Shown: piece by piece, positions 25,042 through 36,577 of the stretch
How the letters are laid out: each line of letters starts with the position of its first letter
How positions within the stretch are numbered: position 1 is the stretch's first letter
Source: Geosiphon pyriformis
Taxonomy: Eukaryota; Glomeromycota; Glomeromycetes; Archaeosporales; Geosiphonaceae
Length of the DNA: 64,000 nucleotides
Reading direction: 5' to 3'
Assembly: GCA_016748015.1 (NCBI GenBank)
Contig: JAAOMT010000436.1
Location: 1,603,596-1,667,595 of the forward strand
Notes under the pieces: model-generated
The model's database searches: none
Seen by the model: only the letters and a program-made list of their open reading frames with translations
Told to the model about the DNA's origin: nothing
Program-made: the position numbers and the translations under genes

Positions 25042-25189
25042 CAATATTGAAATCATATGAAGAAGCCGTATTAGAAACTTGGGGATCTGTTTCCAAATCT
25101 ATTGGTTTGCTATTGACTTGAAAATTGACGAGAAAACTCAAAGCGTAAGACGCTAAAAAAATGTAAAATATTCTAAATTCTAAATACAT
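23464..25189 (-). CDS. L8: secreted class-3 lipase-like hydrolase with intact triad and poly-Asn
   Basis: Four exons (25189-24529, 24422-24174, 23961-23669, 23550-23464) give 429 residues, phases 1, 1, 0. The signal peptide spans about residues 1-28 and is followed by SKPIDLE, identical in style to L4. A run of about 15 Asn, encoded by an AAT microsatellite (about 24999-25040), lies in the acidic linker. The core shows ISFAANEE, Ser300 in GYSFGG, YGSPRIGD, Asp354 (GIDDIP), GEEYW and His415 (HQGPYFG) between two Cys. Intron 2 holds a long AACAAT hexamer repeat. It is the closest relative of L4 here and shares promoter-like motifs with it. Function: predicted extracellular ester/lipid hydrolase of unknown substrate. 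Confidence 0.9.
24008..24117. repeat. (AACAAT)n hexanucleotide repeat in L8 intron 2
   Basis: About 17 hexamers with two single-base variants lie wholly inside the intron between the elbow exon and the next exon of L8. Confidence 0.95.
24997..25041 (-). repeat. (AAT)n microsatellite coding poly-Asn in L8
   Basis: A trinucleotide run in exon 1 translates to about 15 consecutive Asn in the linker between signal peptide and catalytic core. The frame is maintained because the unit is three bases. Confidence 0.95.
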
Positions 25190-25232
25190 TTTGATAACAA
25201 AAATTTAATTTTATTCTATTGCAATTATATCC

Positions 25233-25306
25233 ATTTTTTATACTGTTTAGGTCACCAAAAACAGAAAATCTTCACACTTATAATGATCATCAATCATTTG
25301 CATAAC
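25233..25306 (-). promoter_or_regulatory. Putative L8 promoter: TATA-like box and shared upstream motif
   Basis: CAGTATAAAAA lies about 44-56 nt and TTATGCAAATGATTG about 102-117 nt upstream of the L8 start on the coding strand, matching the arrangement in front of L4. Confidence 0.5.
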
Positions 25307-26843
25307 ATTTTATCATACGATAGACTATTTGTACAGGGAAATAATATGTACAATGTTTTATCATTAGTATTGAGCAAAATGATAGATAAGGTAAACAGGA
25401 AAAAAGTTATTCTCATTGAAACTTCTTCTTTGTTTTATATACATCCAAAAGTTTTTCTTGAAAATAGCTCTCATTGGTTTTAAATTTAATTTTTAGTATT
25501 TCCGGCTTGAGGTTAATACTTCAAGATTTATTTTGCTATACAAATCATTTGGCTTTATTTTATTTTTAGAAGCACAAAATTTTTTGTCCTTTTGATTAAT
25601 TTGAGAGTAATTATTTTTTGCTTCCTCGTCTTTTAACCACTTTTTCCGAGATTTATAATAACTAGAATCAAGTTTCTATAGATGAAAAAATTAAAATTAT
25701 GAAAAAACCTAAGAAATATTGTATTGATTGTCAAAATATTAAAAATCTAACAACGAAACTTTTTTCAAAACCTGATTTGAGAAATTATAATTTTTTTTCG
25801 GCAAAAGAATGAATATGTAATTAAAAATAAAATAATTAAAGTTTTAATATTTTGTTTAAAGAAATATATAGCAAAAATTATATATTATTTTAAAAAATTC
25901 AAATTTTAAAAGATTATCCTTGTATTGTATCATTCAATGATTCGAAATAATATTAAAATTTAATCATTCCAACGGTAACCTTATGAGGAATTTTATCTGT
26001 TAAATTTAACATAATTCTTCGTAGATTTATACATAGGTAGCGTATGACTGAAATTATAAATTATAATGAAAAAACCATTCAAAAAAAATATCATTTTTTA
26101 CATTAAAATTTTCTAATTTTATTTTTTAAAAGTTTTTTATTATTAAATGTAATTTGAGAAATTAGACTATAATAATTAAACTTCACAAAATATTTTTTAT
26201 ATTCTTTGAAACTTTAATATTCACCAAATTTTGAAAAGTAATTTATTTATTTGTACTTGTATATCCTTTTTGATCATATGAAAGATTATCCGTTATCTAG
26301 TACCTGGGATAAATTTTCCGGAAAGGATACAAATAATTTTTTTTTCTTAAAAAAAATCGGAAAATAAAAACACTATTTAACACACAAACTTTCTAGCATC
26401 TTAGCAAATGAATTTAAGATGAAGTAGATTAATAGTATTTCCACTGATCATACCATTTGTATTTGTATTTGTATTTACTAAAGAAATTTATCCTAAATAA
26501 CATTTTTATACACACTAATAAAAAAAAAATTACTTGAAATGACGAATTTTTTAATTAGATAAATCTTTGGAAAAAATAAAATTCTCAGTTTTTATATTAA
26601 TTTAATGAAATATCAAAACTCTTGAGCCCTTACAGAAAATGCTAATGACAAAAAAATATTCTTGATCTATATCCTATTTAAAAAGAAATGCTCCCAAAAA
26701 TATAGATGATTGCCAAAACTATGTTGATCAATTTAGTAAATTCAATGTCACACACACACATACACACACGCACACACACACAGTATTGCCAGTTGATTAT
26801 CGAGAATAAATTTTATCAATATATTAATCATATGATTCTCTAC
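25307..26843. other. Gene-free interval with (AC)n microsatellite
   Basis: No gene is visible. An AC dinucleotide repeat lies at about 26751-26782, just beyond the L9 stop codon. Confidence 0.5.
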
Positions 26844-28684
26844 CTAATCATCACCATCACACTTCCCCATCATAACCCCTAAAAAAGGCCCTTTATGATT
26901 CTCTCCTTGTAGACTTTTCGCAGAATTGGCGCAATTCTAAAGAGGGATTTCAAAATTTTTTAAATTTTCAATCCACGTTTTAGAATTCTAGTTTCTCCCC
27001 CCACTCCCCACTCCCCACTCCCCTTTTTCAAAAAATTTAATAACACTTACAATAGACTCATGATTAAAATTCGGTGGACATTTATACAAATTTCCATCGT
27101 ACGCTATCCAATACTCAATCCCGTGATGTTGATAAAACCAAGGATAAAATGATGTAGGGAACATCGAAAATTGATCAAAAAGACGAGTTACCCGAGAAAT
27201 TGTCAATTTTTTTTGGTTGATTAACCGCCTTACGTACTTTCCAAAGATCATATCGCCAATTCGTGGACTACTATAAGTATAGACCTCTACTGGAATTTTG
27301 TTGGTCATTGATGATGAATTTTCTATGAAATGTATAGCTGTGAATTCTGCAAATGCTGAAATTAATTTTTGATAATGCCCATCATACTATTTAATATCTA
27401 ACATTTGTAATTTTAATGGATAAAATATTCACAAGAATTCTATTAAAGATTGCAAACCTCCACCGTATCCATGTCCTGTGAGGCAAATTTTGTAATCAGG
27501 ATACTCTTTAATTATTCCTGATAAATAAAACATCAATATATCAACAGAATTTGCCCAAGTCTCATATAAATACTTATCCACGCGCCGTCCAAAAGAAATG
27601 TCCTTCGAAGAATTGATACTAGCCCGTGGGTATTTAGTATAAGACGGTAACAATATTAACTGTTGATACCAAAGAGCTTCATTTCCTCTGAAATAAAGAA
27701 TTATCTCTTTTGCTTCTTTATCTTTCATAATTTTTGCTGGTGTTTCGAGATGAATCATTTAATATTTGAAGAGATGCAAGAAAAAGGCAGGCATGAAAAT
27801 TTCGAAAATTGAAAACCTTGAAAATCTTGTAAATCAACATCCATGTTTTGACAATAAGCTAAATTTGAAAATTTTGCAAATCGCTTCAATCTTCCTAAAA
27901 AATTTGTATCTACTACTTTCTTGACGTTATCCGGTAACGGTGACGAGCTTGGGAAACTTAATGGACTGTCAACATCTCCTTTTAAAGAATTTAATGGATC
28001 ATAAGCTATTTCTAAATAGGATATTCCCATTTCATCGTTATGTCGATTGTCTTTGGATTGTTTAAGAATTTTGTTGTTTTCAAAGTCAACTGAATATGAT
28101 TTAAAATGTTGGTTCGGTTGAAAATCTTTATCAAGAGGTTGATAATAATAGGGCAAAGTAAACAAGGGTTTCTGTTGAATCCGGTTGTTTATTAATTGAT
28201 TGTTAACAATTTGTAAATTTTTCTCGCTGAACAACTGCTCAATGTTATTGTTTAAAACTAAATTTGAGTTATATATCTCGTCCTCTTTAGGGATATAAGG
28301 GACAAGAGTATCTGCCTCTGATTCCAAATTCCAGGAACAGGCACAAAATTTAATAATATTGAAAGGCCATTGATCTCTAAACAATTTGTTGTCAACTTTT
28401 TTAGGGGATTCACGAGCTAAAAGTTTTTGGAATTCAGTTTCAGTTTTTTTTATGGTTTTGTTGAATTTTTTGTCCATATTAAATGCGGTTTGAAGAGGTA
28501 AGCTAGAAATATGGGACTCTTCTGACATTCCAAGACACAAAAATTTCCCGAGAATGCAGAATATAATCATAGAAAATAAAAAAAAATATAAAGCTGGAGA
28601 GTTATAAAAGTGGAATCGAGAAGGATATCTAAGATTCAACATTTTGCAACAGTGAAATCGAGAAGAATATCTAAGATTTAACAT
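26844..28684 (-). CDS. L9: anchored lipase-3-like pseudoenzyme (Ser to Gly), long N-terminus
   Basis: Four exons (28684-27817, 27736-27458, 27355-27051, 26936-26844) give 514 residues, or 500 if translation starts at the second Met (28642). The first 28 residues are a 14-residue motif repeated twice (MLNLRYSSRFHCCK, then MLNLRYPSRFHFYN). A hydrophobic segment at about residues 32-52 predicts an anchor, and a linker of about 220 residues follows. AYCQ opens the core. The strand LYFRGNE is followed by GHGYGG with Gly379 at the nucleophile. YSSPRIGD, Asp443 (RLFDQFSMFP, a poorly conserved context), GIEYW and His498 (HKGPFLG) follow. It is the largest and one of the most divergent Ser-less members. 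The intron 1 acceptor (ACCAG at 27741-27737) is chosen from phase and alignment. Confidence 0.83.
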
Positions 28685-29795
28685 TTTTCTCGACTCAAGA
28701 AAAGATAAGCTGTTCCTATTTAAGAAATTATTATTGTATTTGAATATTCGATCACGCGATCAATCGAAACACTAACTCATCTGATTAATGAGACATTAAA
28801 TTTTTTGATTTCGGAGAAGGCATGTACTGACATTTTACCATGAGAAATTCAAAATTTTTTTAAAATAGCTAGACAGAATTAAAAATATTATAATTTTAAT
28901 AAATATAGTATAATATAATATAATATAATATAATATTTTTCAGATGACTTATTATGGCTTTAATATAAATGATTCAACGATGTTAAATATTAGATAAAAA
29001 TTTTTCGGTTTCATTTGCATTGCAATAAAATCATTAAAAGGTGTAAAATGACTAAATTACTCTAAAAAGAATAGAAATTAAAGTTTATGTAATAACACTT
29101 ATTTTAACAATTTTATGTCCAATTTTATTTTTAAACTTCAAAAATATTTGGCATAAACATTTCAATAAAAAAAAATACAATATTATATTATTTAAAAATA
29201 GAATATGAGAAACTGCTTAAATATAATCATTAATAAGACTTTTGAAATTTTTTGATTCATATTTAAAATTAGACATATTTTTTTTTAAAAAAAATGATTT
29301 TGATAATTTAGATTTTATATTTTTAGTAATTATTTTATTGAAATTATTATTTATATATTTAACATTTGTTTAATCTTTAAAATATATTTGAAAAAAATTA
29401 TTTTAAATAAAATTTAATTTATTTATTATTTTTTTTATGTAAAATATATTTTACAATAAAAATATTTATCTTGTTTTTAAAATAAGATAATTAATTGTAT
29501 ATATCTATATATTTTTTAATTATAGTTAAATTGGTTTTTAACTTATTTATTTAGCTTTATATATGATTCAAAGTAAACTTTTACATATATTATTTTAAAA
29601 TTTTTTTATTACTATTTATATGTTGTATGGTTTTTGAATTTTTCAAATTATCATATATAAATCACAAAAATATTGTTTTTTTGTGATTTGTATTTTTTGG
29701 CATTTTGTCCATTCTCATTTTACAAATGTATAAATTATTTTTTAATTTTTTTCTTGTTTAAAGTGTAATAATTTTTCAAAATATTAATATAATAA
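28685..29795. other. AT-rich interval before the solo LTR
   Basis: No gene. A TATAA pentamer repeat lies at about 28906-28936. Confidence 0.5.
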
Positions 29796-30043
29796 TGTTA
29801 TGAGGAGACGAGTTTAAAATGAAGCCGGAACCATGTAAGACAAATAAACAAATTAAACAAGACAGAACTAACTTAGACTTTTATTTCCGTTACTGGCGTT
29901 AATCTGCTTGAGGGATTGGAAACAGACTCAACCAGATCTTCTTTTTATATCTGGTACTCACAAAAATTTCTTACTGTAAACTACACCTATGAAAGAACTA
30001 GAATATTTCGGAATGTTCCATGATGTTCTGTATGCCCGTGACA
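29796..30043. mobile_element. Solo LTR (TG...CA, 5-bp target-site duplication)
   Basis: A 248-bp block of clearly higher GC than its surroundings begins TGTTATGAGG and ends GCCCGTGACA. It is flanked by AATAA on both sides (29791-29795 and 30044-30048). TG/CA ends with a 5-bp direct repeat are the hallmark of an LTR retrotransposon insertion. No internal gag/pol sequence or second LTR lies in the window, so it is probably the product of LTR-LTR recombination. Lineage (copia or gypsy) cannot be decided from the ends. Confidence 0.75.
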
Positions 30044-30048
30044 AATAA

Positions 30049-30941
30049 TAAATTTTAAAAATTATTAAAACTGAATATTAATCTGATGTTTATTTTCAAT
30101 TTTTACATGTTACAAATCAGGGTCTTTAATTGAATAGGTCAAATAGATGTACATATACTTTTGTTACATTTCAAGAATTAAGGCAATTTATGATGATGAT
30201 GATGATGATGAAATGAATTGATATTCCAAATTCTGTTCAAATTAGTTTTAGCTGAATCAATGAAAATCTATAATTTATTAATAAATCACTTGGTTTCAGT
30301 TTTCAAATAATATTTTTTTTGTCTGATTGAGGAGTAACATGAAATTTGTTTGACTGTAAATAAAGAAAAAGCGGTTTATTTATTTATAATGAGAAATAAA
30401 AAAAAACCAATCGAATAATAAGGCTTTTGATAGAAGTAGAAGATAGTTCTAAACTTGAAAATATACTAATTAAAAAAAAAATTCTTCAAGCATTAATTAC
30501 CTACAAGTGCTTTTTTTTTTTTTTGGAAAACCTTGTTCATCTTATTTGATTTTGAAATCATCAGCCAACAAGCGAGCGCATGTAAACATTTCAATCTTTT
30601 AAACATTTTCAAGTCAAGAACTTTCCATATTTAGGTAATTTCTAGCCTCATTAACTTTGAAAGAAACACCGTTTTTTTAAAGTAAATTAAAATATTTTTT
30701 TACTGAACAATTGTGAAGTCCAAACTAAGATTAAAATTCTCACTCTTTCCTTTAGTAAAAAATTTACAAATAGCTTTCATCATCGATATCAGAGATTAAA
30801 ATTGTGAATTCGATTGACAACCTATTAATCATGAAACAAATGATATCCGATTTAAAATAAACAAAATTAACGTCTAAATAAAACTTTTTAGCATGATTAT
30901 TTTTAGTAATCAAAAATTTTTTCTGTTTTTTAAATTTAAAG
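30049..30941. other. Interval between solo LTR and L10
   Basis: No gene. A short GAT trinucleotide run lies at about 30191-30211. The end next to 30942 should hold the L10 promoter. Confidence 0.5.
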
Positions 30942-32490
30942 ATGGCAAATACTGGTAAAGGTAAACGATTTCGGCCATCAGCAAGCGTCAAATCAAAAGC
31001 ATTATCCTTGTCTTTTTTAATCGTTTTCTTACTTTACTTTTTCGCTATTCTCTTATCAAAAATTCAAAATAAACGTCTCACTCGGAACATTGATACTAAA
31101 AATGATTCAACTCAAATTTTTCAAAGAACCCCTCCTCTTCGCACTCTTGTTTCGAATTCTTCAATCAATTATCAGCTTAAGTCAATATCTCCATTTCTAT
31201 ATGTAAAGCTACGACGACATAACTCAAGGAATTTACCATCTAATTCTTCTGGATCAAACTCAAATCTGCCAAGAACCCATCCGATGAAACAACCATTTCC
31301 TATAAGTTACAATCTTGAAGCTTTTTTTCGTCAAATGGCGACGTTTGCTAATATGGCCTATTGCTGCCCTAATAATGGGGTGGGAAAGTTTGTTACGCGA
31401 GGTGATGTAAAAGGTATTAATTGAATGTTTAAAGATTTATTTCTAACTAGAGATCATACAATCCAAATCTTTCTAACAAAAAAATAATTTTCATCTAAAA
31501 ATTAAACCCTATAGCTGACGTAATATTAGATCAAAAAGAGAATTTTATTGTGGCAATTTTCAAAGGACCACTACTATCTAAATCACAATGGGAAAAACGT
31601 GAAATTGTGATGGTTCCATATAACGTATTGGGGAAACCAAAAAATTCTCTTATACGTGTAGACAAGATATGGTATGAAGATGTGATGTCAATGCGTTCTG
31701 AAATGTTTACAAAAATAGAAAGGGGAGTTCGTTTGACACCTGAGAGACGTAGGTTATTGTTTGTCGGACATGGTGTTGGTGGTGGTAGGTCTTTTTAAAT
31801 GTAACAAAAATTTTTGTAATATTGCGAAATCTCAAATAATTTTTGATTTTAGAATAATAAAACTTTTTTTTTCAGCATATGCGGCAATAGCTGGCCTTAC
31901 CTGGCTAATTGAAAGGGATATTGACCGTAACTATCGATCGACAAAAGGAGATAAATTGGACATTTTCACAAAAGTAATTACCTTTGGTGCACCTCGGTTT
32001 GGAAATGTTTGGCTGGCCCGTCTTATCAATAAATATAATGGAACTTTTGTAAGATTCACTTTTTTCAATGATCCGACACCCCTTTTTCCTCCGATTAAAA
32101 GTGGCAATGATATTTTATCACATCATGAAACGGAATTGTGGATTCCAATGGATAATTGTGACTGCTCAAAAATATGGCTATGTGAAGGGTTTTTTAAGAA
32201 GTCAACTTTTGATGAAACAGCTTCTAGTAAAAAAGAAGGTTTAGACGATAATCCCTTTCCAGAGGATATATTTTTTCCCTATGGTTACGAAGCGGGTGAA
32301 AATAAGGTGAATTATCTGTTTTATTTTAAGAACGTTCTAATTTGAAAAATTTAACTAAAAATTTTCAAACTACTTTTAGGAATGTAGCTCAGGTCAATCG
32401 ATTGCCAATGTCCCTCCAAATTTTTTACATACAGGACCTTATTTTGATATTGTAATGAATGATTGTTCCATGTTTGATTTTGGTTTTTAA
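30942..32490 (+). CDS. L10: anchored lipase-3-like pseudoenzyme (Ser to Gly)
   Basis: Four exons (30942-31413, 31515-31784, 31876-32306, 32380-32490) give 427 residues, phases 1, 1, 0. A strongly basic N-terminus (residues 1-20) precedes a hydrophobic segment at about 22-39, a classic type II anchor. A Ser/Arg-rich stalk follows, then AYCCPNNG. The strand IVAIFKGP precedes the elbow GHGVGG, with Gly244 at the nucleophile. FGAPRFGN, Asp313 (FNDPTPLFPP), ETELW and His408 (HTGPYFD) are present. An acidic insert of about 45 residues follows the ELW motif. It is closest to L12, with which it shares the insert ending in EAGENK/EAGENQ before the last exon. It is one of only three plus-strand lipase loci. 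Confidence 0.9.
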
Positions 32491-34040
32491 AGCAATTTTT
32501 AAATATAAATATATTTCAGGCCAGTCCTAAATGTTGGGCAAGAAAAATTACTGTAATTTCACTAAAAAATTAGTTTCTCAAGAAATTTCAAAATGAACTT
32601 AAGTAAAAGATAGATTTGAAATAAAATTTTTCAAAAAAACTTATTAGTTTTGAGAATATATTCAAAAGACGGTCCCACAATATTTTAGGGGAAAATTTAA
32701 TATGAAAAGAGTATAGAAATCTCTTGGACTAATATGTATTTCTATCAATTAACAGAATTCGTAACTTTTTATGTGGACATAATTTTAAAAGTTTTAAAGA
32801 ATATCGCTAATCCAAGAGATATTCTACTGATATTGTCGCTTCATAAAAGAATTACATGAATTGAATTTAGAAATTTTTTAATAAAATAGATTAGTCTACA
32901 TGCTAATTTTTTGAATATAAAATTTTTGTTTAAAATTTATTTTAGAAAAAATTGAATTCAACTGAGAATTTTTTTTAAAATATTGGAAGCCTTAATAGTT
33001 CTTTGAAATTAAGCTTGGGAGACCTTTAGAGGTTTTATTGCTTTTAGTTATACAATCGACTCATTAAACCCATATTTATTAACATTTTTTATTCTATTCT
33101 AGCGAATACCTGTAAAGTATTTTATTTTATTAAACTCTCTCTAAATAATAGTTTTGACAAGAGAATAAATTCCGTAATGAAAACCTACCCGCTTTACTTT
33201 CTCAATGTCTATTAGAAAAAGAAAATTTCTGTGACTTAAAACTCTAAAAACGTTTATTTGCGTGATTTTTGGTATGTCATTTAGTCTAAACCTGTCTAAC
33301 GGATTTGGTCCATGAGTTTTTTTGGGGGAACCTCATCTTCATGTGTTATTTTTCTTAAAAGCTACATAAAATTTCACAACCAAAGTTGATCCGTTTCTCA
33401 TGTAAATGAGTTTTTGTGAAAACTTTGCTGCCCAATACATGTACATGTATCTCCAAAAAATTCATTATCTTCGAAACTCTTGACGAATTTACTATTATTA
33501 TTATTATTATTTTTAGTATTACAAGATTTTCAAAACCAGCTATCACAATCTAAGCCAAGATTTTTGTTCTGTGACACGAAATATCTCATTTTTATTTTAT
33601 TTAGATCAGAAATTATCCAATTTATATTTATAGCTTTTAGATTAATACATATTCTTAATTTTAAATTAAAAATTTTGAATTTTATAAAACATATACTGTC
33701 AAAAAGCAATTGCTTTTAAACCCATTTAAATGACCATTACACTTCAACTAATACATAGAATTAAATGAAAATTATTTTCATTTGAAAGAAAAGAAAATCA
33801 AAAACTTTTTTTTGAATATTTTAAATAAAATAATTATTGAACATTTCTCTTTTTAATCTTTGATTATGTAAATTTAAAAAATTTCTCAATAAACTCATTA
33901 CAAAAAAATTAGGTTTATGTAAAAATTATTATTTAATTTTTTTTAGTACAAAAAAAATTGGTTTATAATTTTATATCAATATTAAATTGTATATAAAAAT
34001 AACTTAAAAGCTGTTTTATTCCAAAAAATTAATAAATATT

Positions 34041-34083
<43 letters not shown>

Positions 34084-34961
34084 TCTTTTTTTTTAACTAA
34101 TTTTAATTAAAAAAAAATTAAAACAGAATTATTTGGAATTTTATTATTATATTATATAAAATTATTTATTTAATTAATTAATTAATTAATTAATTAAACA
34201 TATTTTTTATTGTAATTTACAATTTTATTCATTATTTTTTAATCAAAATATTTTTATAAATAAATTTTACCTTTACTATAGAGAGAATGTAATACATCAT
34301 ATAATCTATCCTTTTTTAAAAAATATCTTTTCTTGTTAGATTTTTATCTTGGTAAAAACATAACATTAAATAGAATAAGCTTGGTCTTTATGAAAAAGAG
34401 ATTATAGTTGATAAATTATTTTAACCAAGTGTATCGTATGATTGTGTCTAAAAATGAATAAGATCGTTAATTTCATTTCCTTCTTATTTTTAAAAAATAG
34501 GGACTGGTTTTTTTACTCATTAAACAATTAAAAAGTTGTAATCCAAGATCGGAGCTAGTTTTTTTAAAAAGAGGGGTAAAATAATATTTAATTTTTTTAT
34601 TACTGATCGACTCTTGCATTCCAATGTCATCAGAGTCAACGCATATTGTTCAATAAAAAAAAAAAAATTTGTTTTGGGGTATTATTGCGTGTTCTATGAT
34701 TCTATTGAGTTTCGAGGATTTTTCGAATTTTAGTTTTCGATACATTTACAAATTATAAGTTAAGAGATGGTAGATACAAAAGCACTTGGGGAAAACCGTC
34801 GATTTGCTGATAAGATTTGTTATCAACGATAACCTCCATCGATCAGCGGAATTACCCCTTGCCCGCACATAATCTTTAAAAATTATCTTTTTAATCCGTA
34901 TTAAATTTTACTTTTAGTAATCCCAATGTTCATAATGATCTCCCGAGAACAGAATTTTAGA
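32491..34961. other. Gene-free interval with ATA and AATT microsatellites
   Basis: This lies between the 3' ends of L10 and L11, which converge. An ATA repeat is at about 34042-34081 and a TTAA/AATT repeat at about 34165-34197. No exon-like sequence was found. Confidence 0.5.
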
Positions 34962-36577
34962 TTATTCCGCACAGATTCCCATCATGTGTTGAAAATATGG
35001 GCCGTTATGTGGTGCTGCACTTACAGAAAGTTTTGGTGTGTCGTTATCTTGAGATGAACCTGTGGATGAATATTGATTATTGCAATTCTAATTGCAAAAG
35101 TGAAGACGCAAGATTAATTTTGAGATATATTAAAAATAATTACAATTGAAATAAATAAATAAAAAAAAACGGTTAACATACTGGATTCTCATCAATAATA
35201 TAATGAGTTTCTCCTTGAATCGATTCTTCATGATACTCTCCAATACACTCAAAAACAAGCGGTGCCTCACATTCACAATATGGCATTATCCAAAACTCAG
35301 TACCAACATGCTTAAATAATCTTTGATGATTTGGAGGCATTTGGACGACGTAATCATTTGCGTAGGTAATTCTAAAGACATTCAAAAACAGATCCACATG
35401 TTCGGCAAAAAATTTGTTTCCTATCCGGGGCATGCCGTAAGTATATACTTTTACGTTCCAATTATCAATGCCGATCCCTCGTTGTTCTTGTATGAATAGG
35501 CCCAATAAAACAGCATATACTAAAGAAAAAAATCATACTTCAAAAAAAAGCTGAATGCTGATTTTCGATAAAAATTTTTAAAAAAATTCCTTACCACCAC
35601 CGATATCATGACCAGTTATTCGAAATTCGTGTATTTTATGCGTATGTGCGAGTATTGAAAGTTGCCTGATTATATGCCATCTTGTTTTTTGTATGTTGCT
35701 GAAAAAAATTCCAATAACTTTTGCGTTTTTGACCTCTTCATATTGTACCATGTCGAATTTACTTAGGTACCATTTATGCTCATCAAATGGATTTCCTTTT
35801 ATGTACACTATTACTTCGGTTGAGGTTTCGCTTCTATCTACGAAAGTCTCAACTTGATATTGATAGATAAATAAAATCATTAATAAATATATTGTCATTT
35901 CAAGAGTAATTGACAGAACATTAAATTTATAAAGTTCTTTTTTGATAAATACAATAAATTCCTTCGGCAACTTTTCCTCTACTCTCTCCGAGACAATAAG
36001 CTTTTTCAGCAAAACGAGCATATTTTTCGAATGGCATTAATAAATGTGGATATGTCACTAAAGTTTTATGGCTTTGATCATAAGTCTCGTAACCCATTGA
36101 TAGTAAGTTTTTTGAGCTGAGAGAGTTTCTTTCAGCTAAATTATTCTTTGGTATCGAAATTGATCTTTTAGTTTTTCGCCTGTCAAAACTTTTGTCCAAG
36201 GAAGCAATAGATGTCGAAATAATAATATCTCCATTAACATTTAAAGTGCTTAGGGTATTATGAAGATTTTTTTCATGATTAAGGTTAGAATTTGGTAACT
36301 GAAATGTCTTTGTATATTGGTTTTCAAAAATAAGATGAGAATTTTTAAACCGCATTAAGAAGTTAACATTTTGAAATCTGAAACCTGAAAGAAAAGTTAT
36401 TGTCAAGATAAAAGTCAATATTGATAACAGAACGGCTCTTTTTTGAATTGGGTTTAATGATGACCATTTAGAAATGAGGATTATTGCAAATTGATTATTT
36501 TTAAATGATGATGATGATGATGATGATGATGAAGGGAGAAAAAGATGATTCATGTGAAAATTATTTGATCGTGGCAT
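34962..36577 (-). CDS. L11: anchored lipase-3-like pseudoenzyme (Ser to Asp)
   Basis: Four exons (36577-35953, 35852-35595, 35519-35182, 35087-34962) give 448 residues, phases 1, 1, 0. A poly-Ser run from an antisense ATG microsatellite lies near residues 16-24, and the membrane segment is at about 48-66. A stalk with basic patches leads to AYCLGES. VIVYIKGN is followed by GHDIGG, so the nucleophile position is Asp291, a unique replacement in this array. YGMPRIGN, Asp350 (ANDYVVQMP), GTEFW and His434 (HNGPYFQ) follow, with a longer last exon than the others. The intron 1 acceptor (ATCAAG at 35853) is set by phase. Together with L2 it shares the DYVVQ context, so the two are probably a subfamily. 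Confidence 0.86.
36506..36532 (-). repeat. (ATG)n microsatellite coding poly-Ser in L11
   Basis: A GAT/ATG trinucleotide run on the plus strand translates to about nine Ser in the cytosolic N-terminus of L11. Confidence 0.9.
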
